64,000 bases of DNA, from assembly GCF_024585165.1 (NCBI RefSeq), contig NZ_CP029008.1:1302001-1366000 (forward strand), read 5' to 3'. A model generated the notes under the pieces. That model was not told the origin of the DNA. It was given only the letters and a program-made list of their open reading frames with translations, and did not search any database. Numbering within the stretch: the stretch's first letter is position 1; the number at the start of each line of letters is the position of its first letter. The position numbers and the translations under genes are program-made. The DNA comes from Bradyrhizobium sp. WBOS07 (GTDB lineage Bacteria > Pseudomonadota > Alphaproteobacteria > Rhizobiales > Xanthobacteraceae). Positions 1-9,497 of the stretch are shown here, piece after piece.

Positions 1-836
1 CCAGCCTGAATGCCGGCACGGCCGTGGTGAATTTCAACAATTCCAACCCGTTCTCGGTCTCGGGCGGGCCGATCGTCGGCAGCAACGGGCTCGGCGTCGC
101 CGGCCTCGCCAAGGGCGTTGCCACCGTCAGCGCCACCATGCGCGCGATGGAAAGCGCCGGTGTGATGCGGACGCTCGCCGAACCCAGCCTGACCGCGATC
201 TCGGGCGAATCCGCCACCTTCATCGCCGGCGGCGAATTCCCGATCCCCGCAGGCTATTCCTGCGACCCGGTCACCCACGTCTGTACCACCCAGGTCACCT
301 ACAAGAAGTTCGGCATCTCCCTGAACTTCACCCCGGTCGTGCTGAGCGAAGGCCGCATCAGCCTGCGCGTGATGACCGAGGTCTCGGAGCTGTCCAACAC
401 CAACTCGATCACGTTGACGCAGGCGGTGTCCTCGACCTCGAGCAACTCGATCACCATTCCCTCGATCCAGACCCGCCGCGCCGAGACCACGCTCGAGATT
501 CCCTCGGGCGGCTCGATGGCGATGGCCGGCCTGATCCAGCAGCAGACCAAGCAGGCAATCAACGGCCTGCCCGGCGTCGACCAGGTGCCGATCATCGGCG
601 CGCTGTTCCGCAGCCAGGACTTCGTCAACAACGAGACCGAGCTGATGGTGATCGTGACGCCCTATGTGGTGCGCGCGGTCGCGCAGAAGGAATTGTCGCG
701 GCCCGACGACGGCTTCGCACCGGCCTCCGATGCGCAGACGGCGCTGCTCGGCCGCATGAACCGGCTCTATGGCACCACGCGGCGCGTCGATCCGATCAAC
801 GGCGCGCCCGGCGATTTCGGCTTCATCATCGACTGA
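1..836 (+). CDS. cpaC: Type II/IV pilus secretin CpaC/RcpA, C-terminal part (cut by window edge)
   Basis: The reading frame is open from position 3, so the gene starts upstream of the window; about 277 C-terminal residues are present. It carries the secretin homology region, including the late signature VPIIGALF followed by ELMVIVTPYVV, which is typical of outer-membrane secretins. Secretins of this type form the outer-membrane channel of the Tad/Flp pilus machine. The next genes are cpaD and cpaE, which fixes the assignment to the Tad locus. The segment around residues 76-93 contains two cysteines (GYSCDPVTHVCTT), as seen in CpaC-type proteins. The tail after the secretin core is short. Confidence 0.9.
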   Translation, partial: SLNAGTAVVNFNNSNPFSVSGGPIVGSNGLGVAGLAKGVATVSATMRAMESAGVMRTLAEPSLTAISGESATFIAGGEFPIPAGYSCDPVTHVCTTQVTYKKFGISLNFTPVVLSEGRISLRVMTEVSELSNTNSITLTQAVSSTSSNSITIPSIQTRRAETTLEIPSGGSMAMAGLIQQQTKQAINGLPGVDQVPIIGALFRSQDFVNNETELMVIVTPYVVRAVAQKELSRPDDGFAPASDAQTALLGRMNRLYGTTRRVDPINGAPGDFGFIID

Positions 837-900
837 GGCGAACGGTTTGGGGACCGCGGCAAGCAATGGGGCAAGGAACGGTGCAAGAGGGGACCGGGCG

Positions 901-1632
901 ATGACGACAACATCTGCCGATCGACGTCGCGGCTTTGGGATCGCGCTGGCATTGACCGGGCTGTCCTTGATGCTCGGCGCCTGCAACACCGCCGGCGACA
1001 TCACTCAGACAGTACCGACCGACTACCGCCAGCGCCACCCGATCGCGGTGCAGGAGGGCCGGAAGTCGATCGTGATCTTCGTCGGCACGGCGCGCGGCGG
1101 CCTGTCGGCCGCGCAGCATTCGGATGTCGCCGGCATTGCGCGGGACTGGATGCGCGAAGGCACCGGCTCCGTCGTCGTCGACGTCCCCGTCGACAGCGCA
1201 AATTCACGCGCGGCGGCCGCGACCTATCGTGAAATCCGCTCGGTGCTCACATCCGGCGGCGTGCCGGCGCGCGCCATCGTGCAGCATCCCTATCGCCCTG
1301 AAGACCCCGGGCTGCTGCCCACCATCCGCCTCAGCTACTCGAAGATCACCGCGGTCGCGGGTCCCTGCGGTCTGTGGCCGGAAGACATCGGTCCCTCCAT
1401 CCTCGATCCCGGCTACAACGAGAACCGGCCCTATTTCAATCTGGGCTGCGCCAGCCAGCGCAACCTCGCGGCAATGATCGACAACCCCGCCGACCTCGAG
1501 CAGCCGCGATCCGAGACGCCGGCCTACACCGCGCGGCGCGACATCGCCTTCGAGCGCTATCGCAAGGGCACCGCGGTCGCGACACCCAACCCCGACGCCG
1601 ACAAGGCCAAGCTCAGCGATACCGGCAAATGA
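901..1632 (+). CDS. cpaD: Pilus assembly lipoprotein CpaD
   Basis: This 243-residue protein starts at the ATG that gives a clean lipoprotein signal peptide, with the lipobox LMLGAC near residues 20-25; longer in-frame starts would run back into cpaC. CpaD is an outer-membrane-associated lipoprotein of the Tad/Flp pilus system, thought to help the CpaC secretin. The body has the family's conserved VVVDVP segment and a later CGLWPEDIG stretch. It lies 64 bases after cpaC and its stop overlaps the cpaE start (ATGA), so the three genes form an operon. Confidence 0.9.
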   Translation: MTTTSADRRRGFGIALALTGLSLMLGACNTAGDITQTVPTDYRQRHPIAVQEGRKSIVIFVGTARGGLSAAQHSDVAGIARDWMREGTGSVVVDVPVDSANSRAAAATYREIRSVLTSGGVPARAIVQHPYRPEDPGLLPTIRLSYSKITAVAGPCGLWPEDIGPSILDPGYNENRPYFNLGCASQRNLAAMIDNPADLEQPRSETPAYTARRDIAFERYRKGTAVATPNPDADKAKLSDTGK

Positions 1633-2918
1633 CACGGCTCCACGACGAAGATTCGGACGACCTAGGGCACCCCGAGGAACACATTGCGCCGGTTCCTCGC
1701 ATCTCCGTGCAGGCCTTTTGCGAGACCGAGCAGACGCTCCAAGCGGTGACCGCAGCGGGGCAGGACCGCCGGCTCGCCAAGGCGCACCTCACCGCCAAGG
1801 ACGGCGGCCTTGCCGCGGCGATCGAAGTCTATGAATCGATGCCGACGCCGAACGTGATCGTGATCGAATCCGACGGCACGCGCGACATCCTCGAGGGATT
1901 GGACGATCTCGCCGGCGTCTGCGACCCCGGCACCCGCGTGGTCGTGATCGGCAATCCCAACGACACGGCGCCCTATCGCGAGCTGGTGCGCCGCGGCGTC
2001 AACGATTACGTAATCGGACCGGTCGAGACCCTCGACGTCGTCCGCTCGATCTGCAGCCTGTTCTCGGCCTCCGAGGCCATCATCACCGGCCGCGTCATCG
2101 CAGTGGTCGGCGCCAAGGGCGGCGTCGGCGCCTCCACCGTCGCGCACAACGTGGCCTGGACCATCGCCCGCGACCTTTCGCTCGATTCGGTCGTGATCGA
2201 CCTCGACCTCGCCTTCGGCACGGCGAGCCTCGACTACAACCAGGATCCGGTCCAAGGCATCGCCAACGCGGTGCTGTCGCAGGACCGGCCGGACACGGCG
2301 CTGATGGAGCGCCTGCTCGCCAAATGCACCGAGCGCCTCAGCCTGCTCGCTGCGCCTGCCTCTCTCGACCGCGTCTACGATTTCGGCGCCGAAGCGTTCG
2401 ACGCCGTGTTCGACACGCTACGCATGACCACGCCCTGCATCGTGCTCGACGTTCCCCACCAATGGTCCGGCTGGACGCGTCGCGCGCTGGTGAACGCCGA
2501 CGACATCGTGATCGTCGCCGAGCCCGATCTCGCCAACCTGCGCAACACCAAGAACATGCTGACCGTGCTGAAGGCGGCACGACCGAACGACCGGCCGCCG
2601 CTGTACTGCATCAACCAGGTCGGCATGCACAAGCGCGCGGAGATCGACGTCAAGGCCTTCGCCAAGACCATGGAGAGCCAGCCGATCGCGGTGATCCCGT
2701 TCGATTCGAAGCTGTTCTCGACCGCGGCCAATAACGGCCAGATGATCGCGGAAGTCGCCAAGAACCACCGCACCACCGCGCTGTTTCAGACCATGGCGAA
2801 CCGCCTCGCCGGCCGCGGCGAGGTGAAGAAGCCGAAGCGCTCGCTGCTGGAGCCGCTGCTGAAGAAGCTGAAGGGCCGGTCGGGCCGCCCATCGGCTCCG
2901 CACCGCAAGGCGTCGTAG
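1629..2918 (+). CDS. cpaE: Pilus assembly ATPase CpaE (TadZ-like, MinD/ParA family)
   Basis: This 429-residue protein starts at an ATG overlapping the cpaD stop. The N-terminal third resembles an atypical receiver domain, and the C-terminal part is a MinD/ParA-type ATPase. The P-loop reads KGGVGAST: the deviant-Walker lysine (KGG) is kept but the usual GK(T/S) lysine is replaced by alanine, as in several TadZ proteins. CpaE/TadZ proteins localise the Tad pilus machine to the pole. The C-terminus is basic (KKPKRS, KKLKGRSGR). The cpaF, tadB and tadC genes that normally follow are absent here. Confidence 0.88.
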   Translation: MTRLHDEDSDDLGHPEEHIAPVPRISVQAFCETEQTLQAVTAAGQDRRLAKAHLTAKDGGLAAAIEVYESMPTPNVIVIESDGTRDILEGLDDLAGVCDPGTRVVVIGNPNDTAPYRELVRRGVNDYVIGPVETLDVVRSICSLFSASEAIITGRVIAVVGAKGGVGASTVAHNVAWTIARDLSLDSVVIDLDLAFGTASLDYNQDPVQGIANAVLSQDRPDTALMERLLAKCTERLSLLAAPASLDRVYDFGAEAFDAVFDTLRMTTPCIVLDVPHQWSGWTRRALVNADDIVIVAEPDLANLRNTKNMLTVLKAARPNDRPPLYCINQVGMHKRAEIDVKAFAKTMESQPIAVIPFDSKLFSTAANNGQMIAEVAKNHRTTALFQTMANRLAGRGEVKKPKRSLLEPLLKKLKGRSGRPSAPHRKAS

Positions 2919-2978
2919 CCGCGACAGCGTTTTCGCCTCGCGAGAACGCGACGAGCAGGAATGCCGTCGGCTGGCGGG

Positions 2979-3752
2979 TTACTTCTCGGCCTGCTGCTGC
3001 TTCTTCGCCAGCATTTGCCGCAGCGCCGTGACTTTGGCCGCCGCCTGGTCCGGCGGCAGATCTGCCTTGACCAGGATTTCAGCCTCGGCCTGGCGGCCCT
3101 GCAATCCCAGCACGAGCGCGAGGTTGGCACGAATCCGCGAATCGTTCTGATTGCGCTGATGGGCGCGGCCGAGGATCTGCTCGGCGCGCGGCAGATTGTT
3201 CTGGAGCATGTAGGACAGGCCGAGATTGGACAGCACCTGCGGCTCGTCGGGCACGATCTTCAGGGCGCTCGCGTAATATTGCTGCGCCTCCTCGTGGCGG
3301 CCGAGCTGATCGAGCGCCGCGCCTTGCGCCGACAGGATGCGCCAGTCGGGATCCTCGGGCGAATGCGCGCGGCTGAGAACGTCGAAGGCCTGCTGGAAAT
3401 TGCCGCTGTCGGCGAGCGCGCGGCCATAGCCGGCGAGCAGCGCCTTGTTGCTGGGATGGGCGAGCACGGCCTGCTCCAGCACCGCGACCGCCTGGGCGCG
3501 CTGGCCGGTCTCGCGCAGTGCCTTGCCGTATTCGATCGCCATTGCGGGATCGCCGGGCTTGGCGCGGTAACGCGCGCGCAAGGCGTCCATGTCCGGCTTG
3601 GGATCCGTCTTGACGGTCGTTTCCGACCTGATGCCGAGCGCGCCGGTGACATCCTCGACGCCGGCGGTCTGGCAGCCGCCGAGGACGAGCACCAGCAGTG
3701 CGGGAGACAGCAATCTCGCCGGCGGAAAGGCGAGAGACGAACGCTTGGACAT
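2979..3752 (-). CDS. TPR-repeat lipoprotein, TadD-like
   Basis: This 257-residue protein has a lipoprotein signal (LVLGGC lipobox) followed by about four to five tetratricopeptide repeats, for example around 'AMEYGKALRETGQ'-like helices and 'DEPQVLSNLGLSYMLQ'. It resembles TadD, the TPR pilotin-like lipoprotein of Tad loci, and lies convergent to cpaE. The ATG at 3752 is preferred; an in-frame TTG six codons upstream is possible but lacks a clear ribosome site. Function is inferred from repeat type, lipidation and neighbourhood. Confidence 0.75.
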   Translation of the reverse strand: MSKRSSLAFPPARLLSPALLVLVLGGCQTAGVEDVTGALGIRSETTVKTDPKPDMDALRARYRAKPGDPAMAIEYGKALRETGQRAQAVAVLEQAVLAHPSNKALLAGYGRALADSGNFQQAFDVLSRAHSPEDPDWRILSAQGAALDQLGRHEEAQQYYASALKIVPDEPQVLSNLGLSYMLQNNLPRAEQILGRAHQRNQNDSRIRANLALVLGLQGRQAEAEILVKADLPPDQAAAKVTALRQMLAKKQQQAEK

Positions 3753-3831
3753 ACTCTGATCACTCGGCAACTGATCAGAGATGCTTACCGATTAACGCTA
3801 AAGTCCCGTTAAGGACGCGGGCCCCCGCCTC

Positions 3832-4077
3832 TCAGTCGACGAATTCAGCGCCGAACTCGCAGCCGATGCGCCAGCGCAGGCGGCATTGCCGGGAATAGTC
3901 CGGCGCGAAGATGATGGTGAATTGCGGCGGCACTTCCAGAAATTCCGCCACCACTTTCACGCCACCATCCGAAATATCGGTGATCGTGCAGTCCCGCGGC
4001 AGCGAGCCCGCGCCAAAATGGATCTTGGCGAGGCGGCTGCACACCCGACGTTCGCTTCTGCGGCGATTTGCAAGCAT
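3832..4077 (-). CDS. Small PilZ-domain protein
   Basis: This 81-residue single-domain protein carries both PilZ signatures for cyclic di-GMP binding: RxxxR at residues 6-10 (RRSER) and DxSxxG at residues 34-39 (DISDGG). Stand-alone PilZ proteins act as c-di-GMP receptors that couple the second messenger to motility, pili or polysaccharide. It is upstream of and co-directional with the tadD-like gene (79-base gap), so a link to the pilus is possible but unproven. Two diguanylate cyclases are encoded elsewhere in the window. Confidence 0.8.
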   Translation of the reverse strand: MLANRRRSERRVCSRLAKIHFGAGSLPRDCTITDISDGGVKVVAEFLEVPPQFTIIFAPDYSRQCRLRWRIGCEFGAEFVD

Positions 4078-4305
4078 TTGAATTGTTCACCCGTTAGACC
4101 ACGGCCCATCCCGTAGCCCCAGGAGTAGCGGACATTCGTTGGAATGTGCTGAGGGCAGAAGCTCGCATTCGAAGCGTAGTGTCGGCTCGGCGTTTACGAA
4201 GGGTTAGGGCCTGTCCGCCCCTGCGGGATGTTCCTGTATTGTTCTTGCGAAAGGAGCCGCGCTCTGCTACCCCTAATTGCGCGAGAGGGGCAGGCTGGTT
4301 TGAGC

Positions 4306-5844
4306 ATGGTGCAGCGGGTTTCCACCGTCGCTTTTGAGGGGATCGAGGCCCGCGCGGTCGACGTGCAGGTCCAGGTCGCCCCTGGCCTGCCGGCCTTCGC
4401 CATCGTCGGCCTGCCGGATAAGGCGGTGTCGGAGGCGCGCGAGCGGGTGCGCTCGGCGCTGATCGCCTCGGGGCTGGCGCTGCCGGCGCGCCGAATCATC
4501 GTCAATCTGGCGCCGGCTGACCTGCCCAAGGAGGGCAGCCATTACGACCTGCCGATCGCGCTCGGCCTGATGGCGGCGATCGGGGCGATCCCGCCGGACG
4601 CGCTGACCGGCTTCACCGTTCTCGGCGAGCTCGGCCTCGACGGCTCGATCGCGCCGGTGGCCGGCGTCCTTCCCGCCGCGATCGGCGCCAATGCACGCGA
4701 GGAGGGGCTGATCTGCCCGGCGGCCTGCGGCTCCGAAGCGGCCTGGGCGAGCCCGGACATCCAGATCATCGCAGCAAGCTCGCTGATCCAGATCGCCAAC
4801 CACTTCAAGGGCACGCAGGTGCTGTCGCGGCCCTCGCCGAAGGTGCACGAAGCCGCGGCGTCCACGCTGGACCTGCGCGACATCAAGGGCCAGGAGAGCG
4901 CCAAGCGGGCGCTGGAGATCGCGGCCGCCGGCGGGCATCATCTGCTCATGATCGGCGCGCCCGGCGCCGGCAAGTCGATGCTGGCCGCACGGCTGCCCTC
5001 GATCCTGCCGCCGCTGTCCCCGGGCGAGCTGCTCGAGGTCTCGATGATCGCCTCCGTTGCCGGCGAGATCGAAGGCGGCGCGCTGACGGCGCGGCGGCCG
5101 TTCCGCTCACCGCATCATTCCGCCAGCATGGCCGCGCTCACCGGCGGCGGCATCCGCGCCAAGCCCGGCGAGATCTCGCTGGCGCATCAGGGCGTGCTGT
5201 TCCTCGACGAGCTGCCCGAATTCGATCCGCGCGTGCTGGATTCGCTGCGTCAGCCGCTGGAGAACGGCGAGGTCGCGGTGTCGCGCGCCAATCATCGCGT
5301 CACCTACCCTGCCCGCTTCATGCTGGTCGCGGCGATGAATCCGTGCCGCTGCGGCAATGCGTTCGAGCCCGGCTATGCCTGCAAGCGCGGCCGCATCGAC
5401 CGCTGCACCGGCGATTACCAGGCACGCATCTCCGGCCCGCTGATGGACCGCATCGATCTGCGCATCGAGGTGCCGGCGGTGACCGCGGCCGATCTGATCC
5501 TGCCGCCGCCGGCGGAAGGATCAGCCGAGGTCGCCGCGCGCGTGGCGGCAGCGCGCGACATCCAGCTGGCGCGCTATGCGGATGCCGGCCTGCCCAAGGT
5601 CCGCACCAATGCCGAGGCGCCGGCCTCGGTGCTGGAGGAGATCGCCAAGCCGGATGCGCAGGGCGCCAAACTGTTGCGCGACGCCGCCGAGACCATGCGG
5701 CTGTCGGCGCGCGGCTATCACCGCGTGCTGCGGGTGGCGCGCACGCTCGCGGACCTCGACCATGCCGACAAGATCGGCCGGCTGCATCTTGCCGAAGCAT
5801 TGTCCTATCGCGCACTCGCGGAGGATGTGCGGCAGATGGCTTGA
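4306..5844 (+). CDS. comM: YifB/ComM-family Mg-chelatase-like AAA+ ATPase
   Basis: This 512-residue protein starts at the ATG giving MVQRVSTVAFEGIEA, the usual start of the family; the longer in-frame ATG at 4228 adds an unconserved leader. The N-terminal ChlI-type domain (VGLPDKAVSEARERVR) is followed by an AAA+ core with Walker A GAPGAGKSM and Walker B VLFLDELPEF, then a cysteine cluster (NPCRCGN) and a C-terminal Mg-chelatase domain. ComM is a hexameric branch-migration helicase that promotes integration during natural transformation; YifB proteins are widespread in non-competent bacteria too. Confidence 0.88.
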   Translation: MVQRVSTVAFEGIEARAVDVQVQVAPGLPAFAIVGLPDKAVSEARERVRSALIASGLALPARRIIVNLAPADLPKEGSHYDLPIALGLMAAIGAIPPDALTGFTVLGELGLDGSIAPVAGVLPAAIGANAREEGLICPAACGSEAAWASPDIQIIAASSLIQIANHFKGTQVLSRPSPKVHEAAASTLDLRDIKGQESAKRALEIAAAGGHHLLMIGAPGAGKSMLAARLPSILPPLSPGELLEVSMIASVAGEIEGGALTARRPFRSPHHSASMAALTGGGIRAKPGEISLAHQGVLFLDELPEFDPRVLDSLRQPLENGEVAVSRANHRVTYPARFMLVAAMNPCRCGNAFEPGYACKRGRIDRCTGDYQARISGPLMDRIDLRIEVPAVTAADLILPPPAEGSAEVAARVAAARDIQLARYADAGLPKVRTNAEAPASVLEEIAKPDAQGAKLLRDAAETMRLSARGYHRVLRVARTLADLDHADKIGRLHLAEALSYRALAEDVRQMA

Positions 5845-5952
5845 TGATACCGCGTGTCAACCCGGCGGTAACGAGTTTCCTTTACGCTCTGCAAACCATA
5901 GGGCCCACCCATTCGGCTGCGAATTCCCCGAGGGCCCGGCGAGTAGAGTGTC

Positions 5953-6420
5953 ATGTTGCGTTTCAAGATTCTGGCCTCCGTTATTCCCTTGCTGGCGGCC
6001 GCGGTGTTTGCCCGGGCCGAGATCGGATCGGTCTCGCATCCCTGCATCGCCGTGGGCGAGACCTCGGTCGAGCTGACCTCGCTGTTCTGGACCGCCGGCG
6101 TGCATGTCGCCTTCACCGAAGATCCCGCGCGGGCCACGGTCCGGGTTCAGGTCACCGAGGATTCCGACGCCGCGGACTTCGCATTGGTCGACGACGGCCT
6201 CGGGTCCGAGCCGGAGACCTGTCAGGCCAATCCCTCGACGCGCCTCGTCTCGATTGCCGCTCAGCCCGTCGATGGCGGCGAGGTGATCTATCTCTCCAGC
6301 GAAGGGCCGGCGGATTACCGCATCTACGTGCGCTCGAAGTCGGTCTCGCTGCGCGAGGCGGCGGCGCTGATCGTCGGCGCCCGCGGCAGCCATCGCCAGC
6401 TCCAGGCCGCCTCGCTCTGA
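5953..6420 (+). CDS. Secreted protein of unknown function
   Basis: This 155-residue protein has an N-terminal signal peptide (LASVIPLLAAAVFARA, cleavage near residue 22) and no later membrane segment, so it is probably periplasmic. Two cysteines are visible (HPC and ETCQ), which could form a disulfide. I do not recognise a family. It stands 108 bases after comM and 115 bases before the hybrid kinase, in the same direction. Confidence 0.7.
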   Translation: MLRFKILASVIPLLAAAVFARAEIGSVSHPCIAVGETSVELTSLFWTAGVHVAFTEDPARATVRVQVTEDSDAADFALVDDGLGSEPETCQANPSTRLVSIAAQPVDGGEVIYLSSEGPADYRIYVRSKSVSLREAAALIVGARGSHRQLQAASL

Positions 6421-6535
6421 CGCGTTAACACTTCGTCAACCCTGTTCGGAGGCGGAGCCGAAGCCTCAAACTGTTCGCAAGGTGGACGCGACATCGTCGC
6501 ATGCGGCGGCGGGTTTCAGACAAGGGTCGGTGACG

Positions 6536-8788
6536 ATGGGTCGGACGTTCCGGATCAAGGTGCGCATGCGCCGTTTCAGGCGGCAGCACCCCCGCATTGC
6601 CTTCGCGATCCGCTCCTTCATGATCTTCTCGGCGACCTTCGGCGGCGCCTATGGCTTCGTGTCCGGCAGCCGGTCCGACACCTCCGGCTACGATCCCCAC
6701 ACCTTTGCGATCGGCGCGAGCTTCCTGTTCGCGCTCGCCTGCCTCGGGCTTGCGACGCTGAGCATGCGCCTGCGCTTCGTGGGCAAGCGGCTGCGTACGC
6801 TTGCCGCCCACAACGAAGCCCTGATCGACCGCAATTGGGAGCTGAAGGAAGCGGAAGAACGCGCCCGCAGCCTGTTCGAGCAGCAGGGCGACCTCATCGT
6901 GCTGCGCGACACCGATGGCCGCATCACCTTCGCCAACGAGGCCTATTGCGCTCTCGCGGGACAGACGCGCGCCGCGCTGGTCGGCACGCGTTTCGATTTC
7001 GACGTGCTGGAGCAGGGCGACAGCGCGCGCGAGAGCAACGGCACCCGGATCCACGACCAGAAGATCGCAACCCCGCTCGGCGCGCGCTGGATCGCCTGGC
7101 GCGAGGGCTATGTCCGCCTCGATGCCGGCCAGCCCGCCGAATTGCAGAGCGTGGGGCGCGACGTCACCGATCGCACCGAAACCGAACGCGCCTTGTCCGA
7201 GGCGCGCGACCAGGCCGACGCCGCCAACCGCGCCAAATCGCGTTTCCTGGCGATGGCCTCGCACGAGATCCGCACGCCGCTCAACGGCATCATCGGCATG
7301 GGCGGCCTCCTGCTCGACACCCATCTGACGCCGGAGCAGGCGACCTATGCCAAGGCGGTCAAGACCTCCGGTGAAGCCTTGATGGCGCTGATCGAGGAAT
7401 TGCTCGACTATTCCAAGATCGAGGCCGGCAAGCTCGATCTCGAGCAGCGTCCCTTCGCGCTCTCGGTCCTGATCGAGGAGATCACCGAGCTGCTTGCTCC
7501 GCGCGCGCAGGCGAAATCGCTCGAGATCGCCGCCTATGTCGACGAGCGCCTGCCGCTGGAGGTGGTCGGCGACGCCGCACGGCTGCGCCAGGTGCTGCTC
7601 AACCTCGCGGGCAACGCCATCAAGTTCACCGCTCAAGGCGGCGTCGCGCTGATCGTCGAGCCCGGCATCTGGCCGAACGAGATCAGCTTCCTGGTCCGCG
7701 ACACCGGCATCGGCATCGCGCCGGAGGCACGGCAGCGGATCTTCCGCGAATTCGAGCAGGCCGACGAGCGCGTCGCCCGCACCTATGGCGGCACCGGGCT
7801 CGGCCTTGCCATCAGCGAGCGCATCGTCAAGCGCATGGGCGGCCGCATCACGCTCGAAAGCGCGCCGGGCAAAGGCTCGACCTTCGAGATCGCCGTGCCG
7901 CTTCCGGCCCCGCAAGGCAGCGCGGGACAGACGGCCTTTCCAAACCCGGACCTTGCCGGCAAATCGATCCTCCTCGTCGCCGACGGCATCGAAGCCGCGC
8001 TGATCGCGCGGCGCCTGGAGCGCTGGGGCGGCCAGACCTGTCTGGTTGCGGACGCGGCGGTTGCCGAAGCGCTGCTGCCGGAACGCTCTTGGCACGCGGT
8101 GCTGATCGATCGCGCAATCGGTCCTGCGATGGCCGACCATCTGGGTGAAATGGCCCGCGCACATGCGCTGCAGCGTCTCGTGCTGCTGACGTCGAGCTCG
8201 CGCCACGAAGAACTGTCGCCGGCCTTCACCGGGTTCCTGGTGAAGCCGCTGCGGGCGGCCTCGCTCGCCGCGCGTCTCGCGCTGACGCCGGAGATCGCAT
8301 CGCCCGAACTCGCGCCGGAACCGGCAGCTGAAGCTGCCGGCGCCACACAAGCGAAGGGCCTCTCGATTCTCGTCGCCGAGGATAACGAGATCAACGCGCT
8401 GCTGATGCGCTCGCTGCTGACGAAACTCGGCCACCGCGTCGTCATCGCCGTCCACGGCGAGGCCGCGCTGGAATCGTGGCTCGCCGCTTCGTCGGCCGGC
8501 ACGCCCTATGATCTCGTGCTGATGGATATCCAGATGCCGCAGCTCGACGGCATCGAGGCGACGAAGCGTATCCGCGCGCATGAGGCCGCCGCCGGCAGCC
8601 ATCACACACCGATCCTCGCGCTCACCGCCAATACGCTGGTGGAGGATCGCTACGCCTGCTTCGAGGCAGGCATGACCGGATTTCTGATCAAGCCGCTGGA
8701 TCGCGACAAGCTCGACGAAGCGCTGAGAGGGCTCACGGCATCACAACGGCTCGGTCTGATCGGGAACCTGGCGGGAACCCGGGCCTAG
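6536..8788 (+). CDS. Membrane hybrid sensor histidine kinase (PAS-HisKA-HATPase-REC)
   Basis: This 750-residue protein starts at an ATG with AGGG nine bases upstream; an in-frame GTG at 6482 is an alternative. Two membrane segments lie near residues 21-43 and 57-77, followed by a PAS domain (about 105-215). The HisKA motif FLAMASHEIRTPLNG places the phosphorylated His at residue 243. HATPase motifs are the N box (LLNLAGNAIKF), DTGIGI and GGTGLGLAI. A degenerate receiver-like domain spans about 475-595, and a complete C-terminal receiver has its acceptor Asp at 664 (VLMDIQMPQLDG). Signal and partner are unknown; no response-regulator gene is adjacent. Confidence 0.9.
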   Translation: MGRTFRIKVRMRRFRRQHPRIAFAIRSFMIFSATFGGAYGFVSGSRSDTSGYDPHTFAIGASFLFALACLGLATLSMRLRFVGKRLRTLAAHNEALIDRNWELKEAEERARSLFEQQGDLIVLRDTDGRITFANEAYCALAGQTRAALVGTRFDFDVLEQGDSARESNGTRIHDQKIATPLGARWIAWREGYVRLDAGQPAELQSVGRDVTDRTETERALSEARDQADAANRAKSRFLAMASHEIRTPLNGIIGMGGLLLDTHLTPEQATYAKAVKTSGEALMALIEELLDYSKIEAGKLDLEQRPFALSVLIEEITELLAPRAQAKSLEIAAYVDERLPLEVVGDAARLRQVLLNLAGNAIKFTAQGGVALIVEPGIWPNEISFLVRDTGIGIAPEARQRIFREFEQADERVARTYGGTGLGLAISERIVKRMGGRITLESAPGKGSTFEIAVPLPAPQGSAGQTAFPNPDLAGKSILLVADGIEAALIARRLERWGGQTCLVADAAVAEALLPERSWHAVLIDRAIGPAMADHLGEMARAHALQRLVLLTSSSRHEELSPAFTGFLVKPLRAASLAARLALTPEIASPELAPEPAAEAAGATQAKGLSILVAEDNEINALLMRSLLTKLGHRVVIAVHGEAALESWLAASSAGTPYDLVLMDIQMPQLDGIEATKRIRAHEAAAGSHHTPILALTANTLVEDRYACFEAGMTGFLIKPLDRDKLDEALRGLTASQRLGLIGNLAGTRA

Positions 8789-8867
8789 CCGGCAATCGGC
8801 AATTGAAATCGACCGCGTTGCGCGTCACCATCCTCGGGGGCTATTTTTGCAATAGAGGATTTTGCGC

Positions 8868-9497
8868 ATGAACGTGCTTTGCCGCCTCGCATTGATTGTT
8901 GTTCTCGCCGGTTTCTCCCGACACGCCGCGGCCGATACGCCGGAACTCGTCGCCTCGCTCAAGCAAGGCGGCTTCGTCCTGATATTTCGACACACCGCCA
9001 CCGACGACAGCCAAAAGGATATCTACCCGTTCAAGTTCGACGATATGAGCGCCCAGCGTCAGCTCAGCGACAAGGGCAGGGACATGGCGCGCCAGATCGG
9101 GGCGGCGGTCAAGGAACTCGCGATCCCCGTCGGCGATGTCTACACCAGCCGGCTGAACCGCGCGATCGAGGCCGGCAAGCTGATCTCCGGCCGCGAGGTC
9201 AAGCCGGTTGATGCGTTGACGGACAGCAGCAATGCCAGCGCGTCGGGAATGGCGAACCCGACCGGCGCCAATGCAAAGGCCGGCCAGGCCGTGCGTCAGC
9301 TGGTCGATGCGCCGCCGAAGGCGGGCACCAACACGTTACTGGTCACTCACAAGACCAACATCGCCGATGCCTTTGGCAAGGAGGCCGGCAACGTCGAGGA
9401 AGGCGAGGCCTTCGTCTACAAGACCAACGGCTCCGGGCCCGCCGCGTTCGCGGGACGCATCAAGATCGCGGATTGGACTGCGAAGCCCGGTAAGTGA
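8868..9497 (+). CDS. Periplasmic histidine phosphatase family protein
   Basis: This 209-residue protein has a signal peptide ending near HAAADTPE. The catalytic RHT triplet of the histidine phosphatase (phosphoglycerate mutase-like) superfamily follows in LIFRHTATDD, with a second conserved His in LLVTHKTNI. Such small secreted members are phosphatases whose substrates are generally unknown. The ATG at 8868 is chosen because GAGGA stands about eight bases upstream and it starts the signal peptide; an in-frame TTG two codons earlier is less likely. Confidence 0.8.
   Translation: MNVLCRLALIVVLAGFSRHAAADTPELVASLKQGGFVLIFRHTATDDSQKDIYPFKFDDMSAQRQLSDKGRDMARQIGAAVKELAIPVGDVYTSRLNRAIEAGKLISGREVKPVDALTDSSNASASGMANPTGANAKAGQAVRQLVDAPPKAGTNTLLVTHKTNIADAFGKEAGNVEEGEAFVYKTNGSGPAAFAGRIKIADWTAKPGK

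Noticed and set aside
6425..8605. 726-codon open frame on the minus strand
   Set aside because: It is antisense to the hybrid kinase and is a codon-bias shadow.
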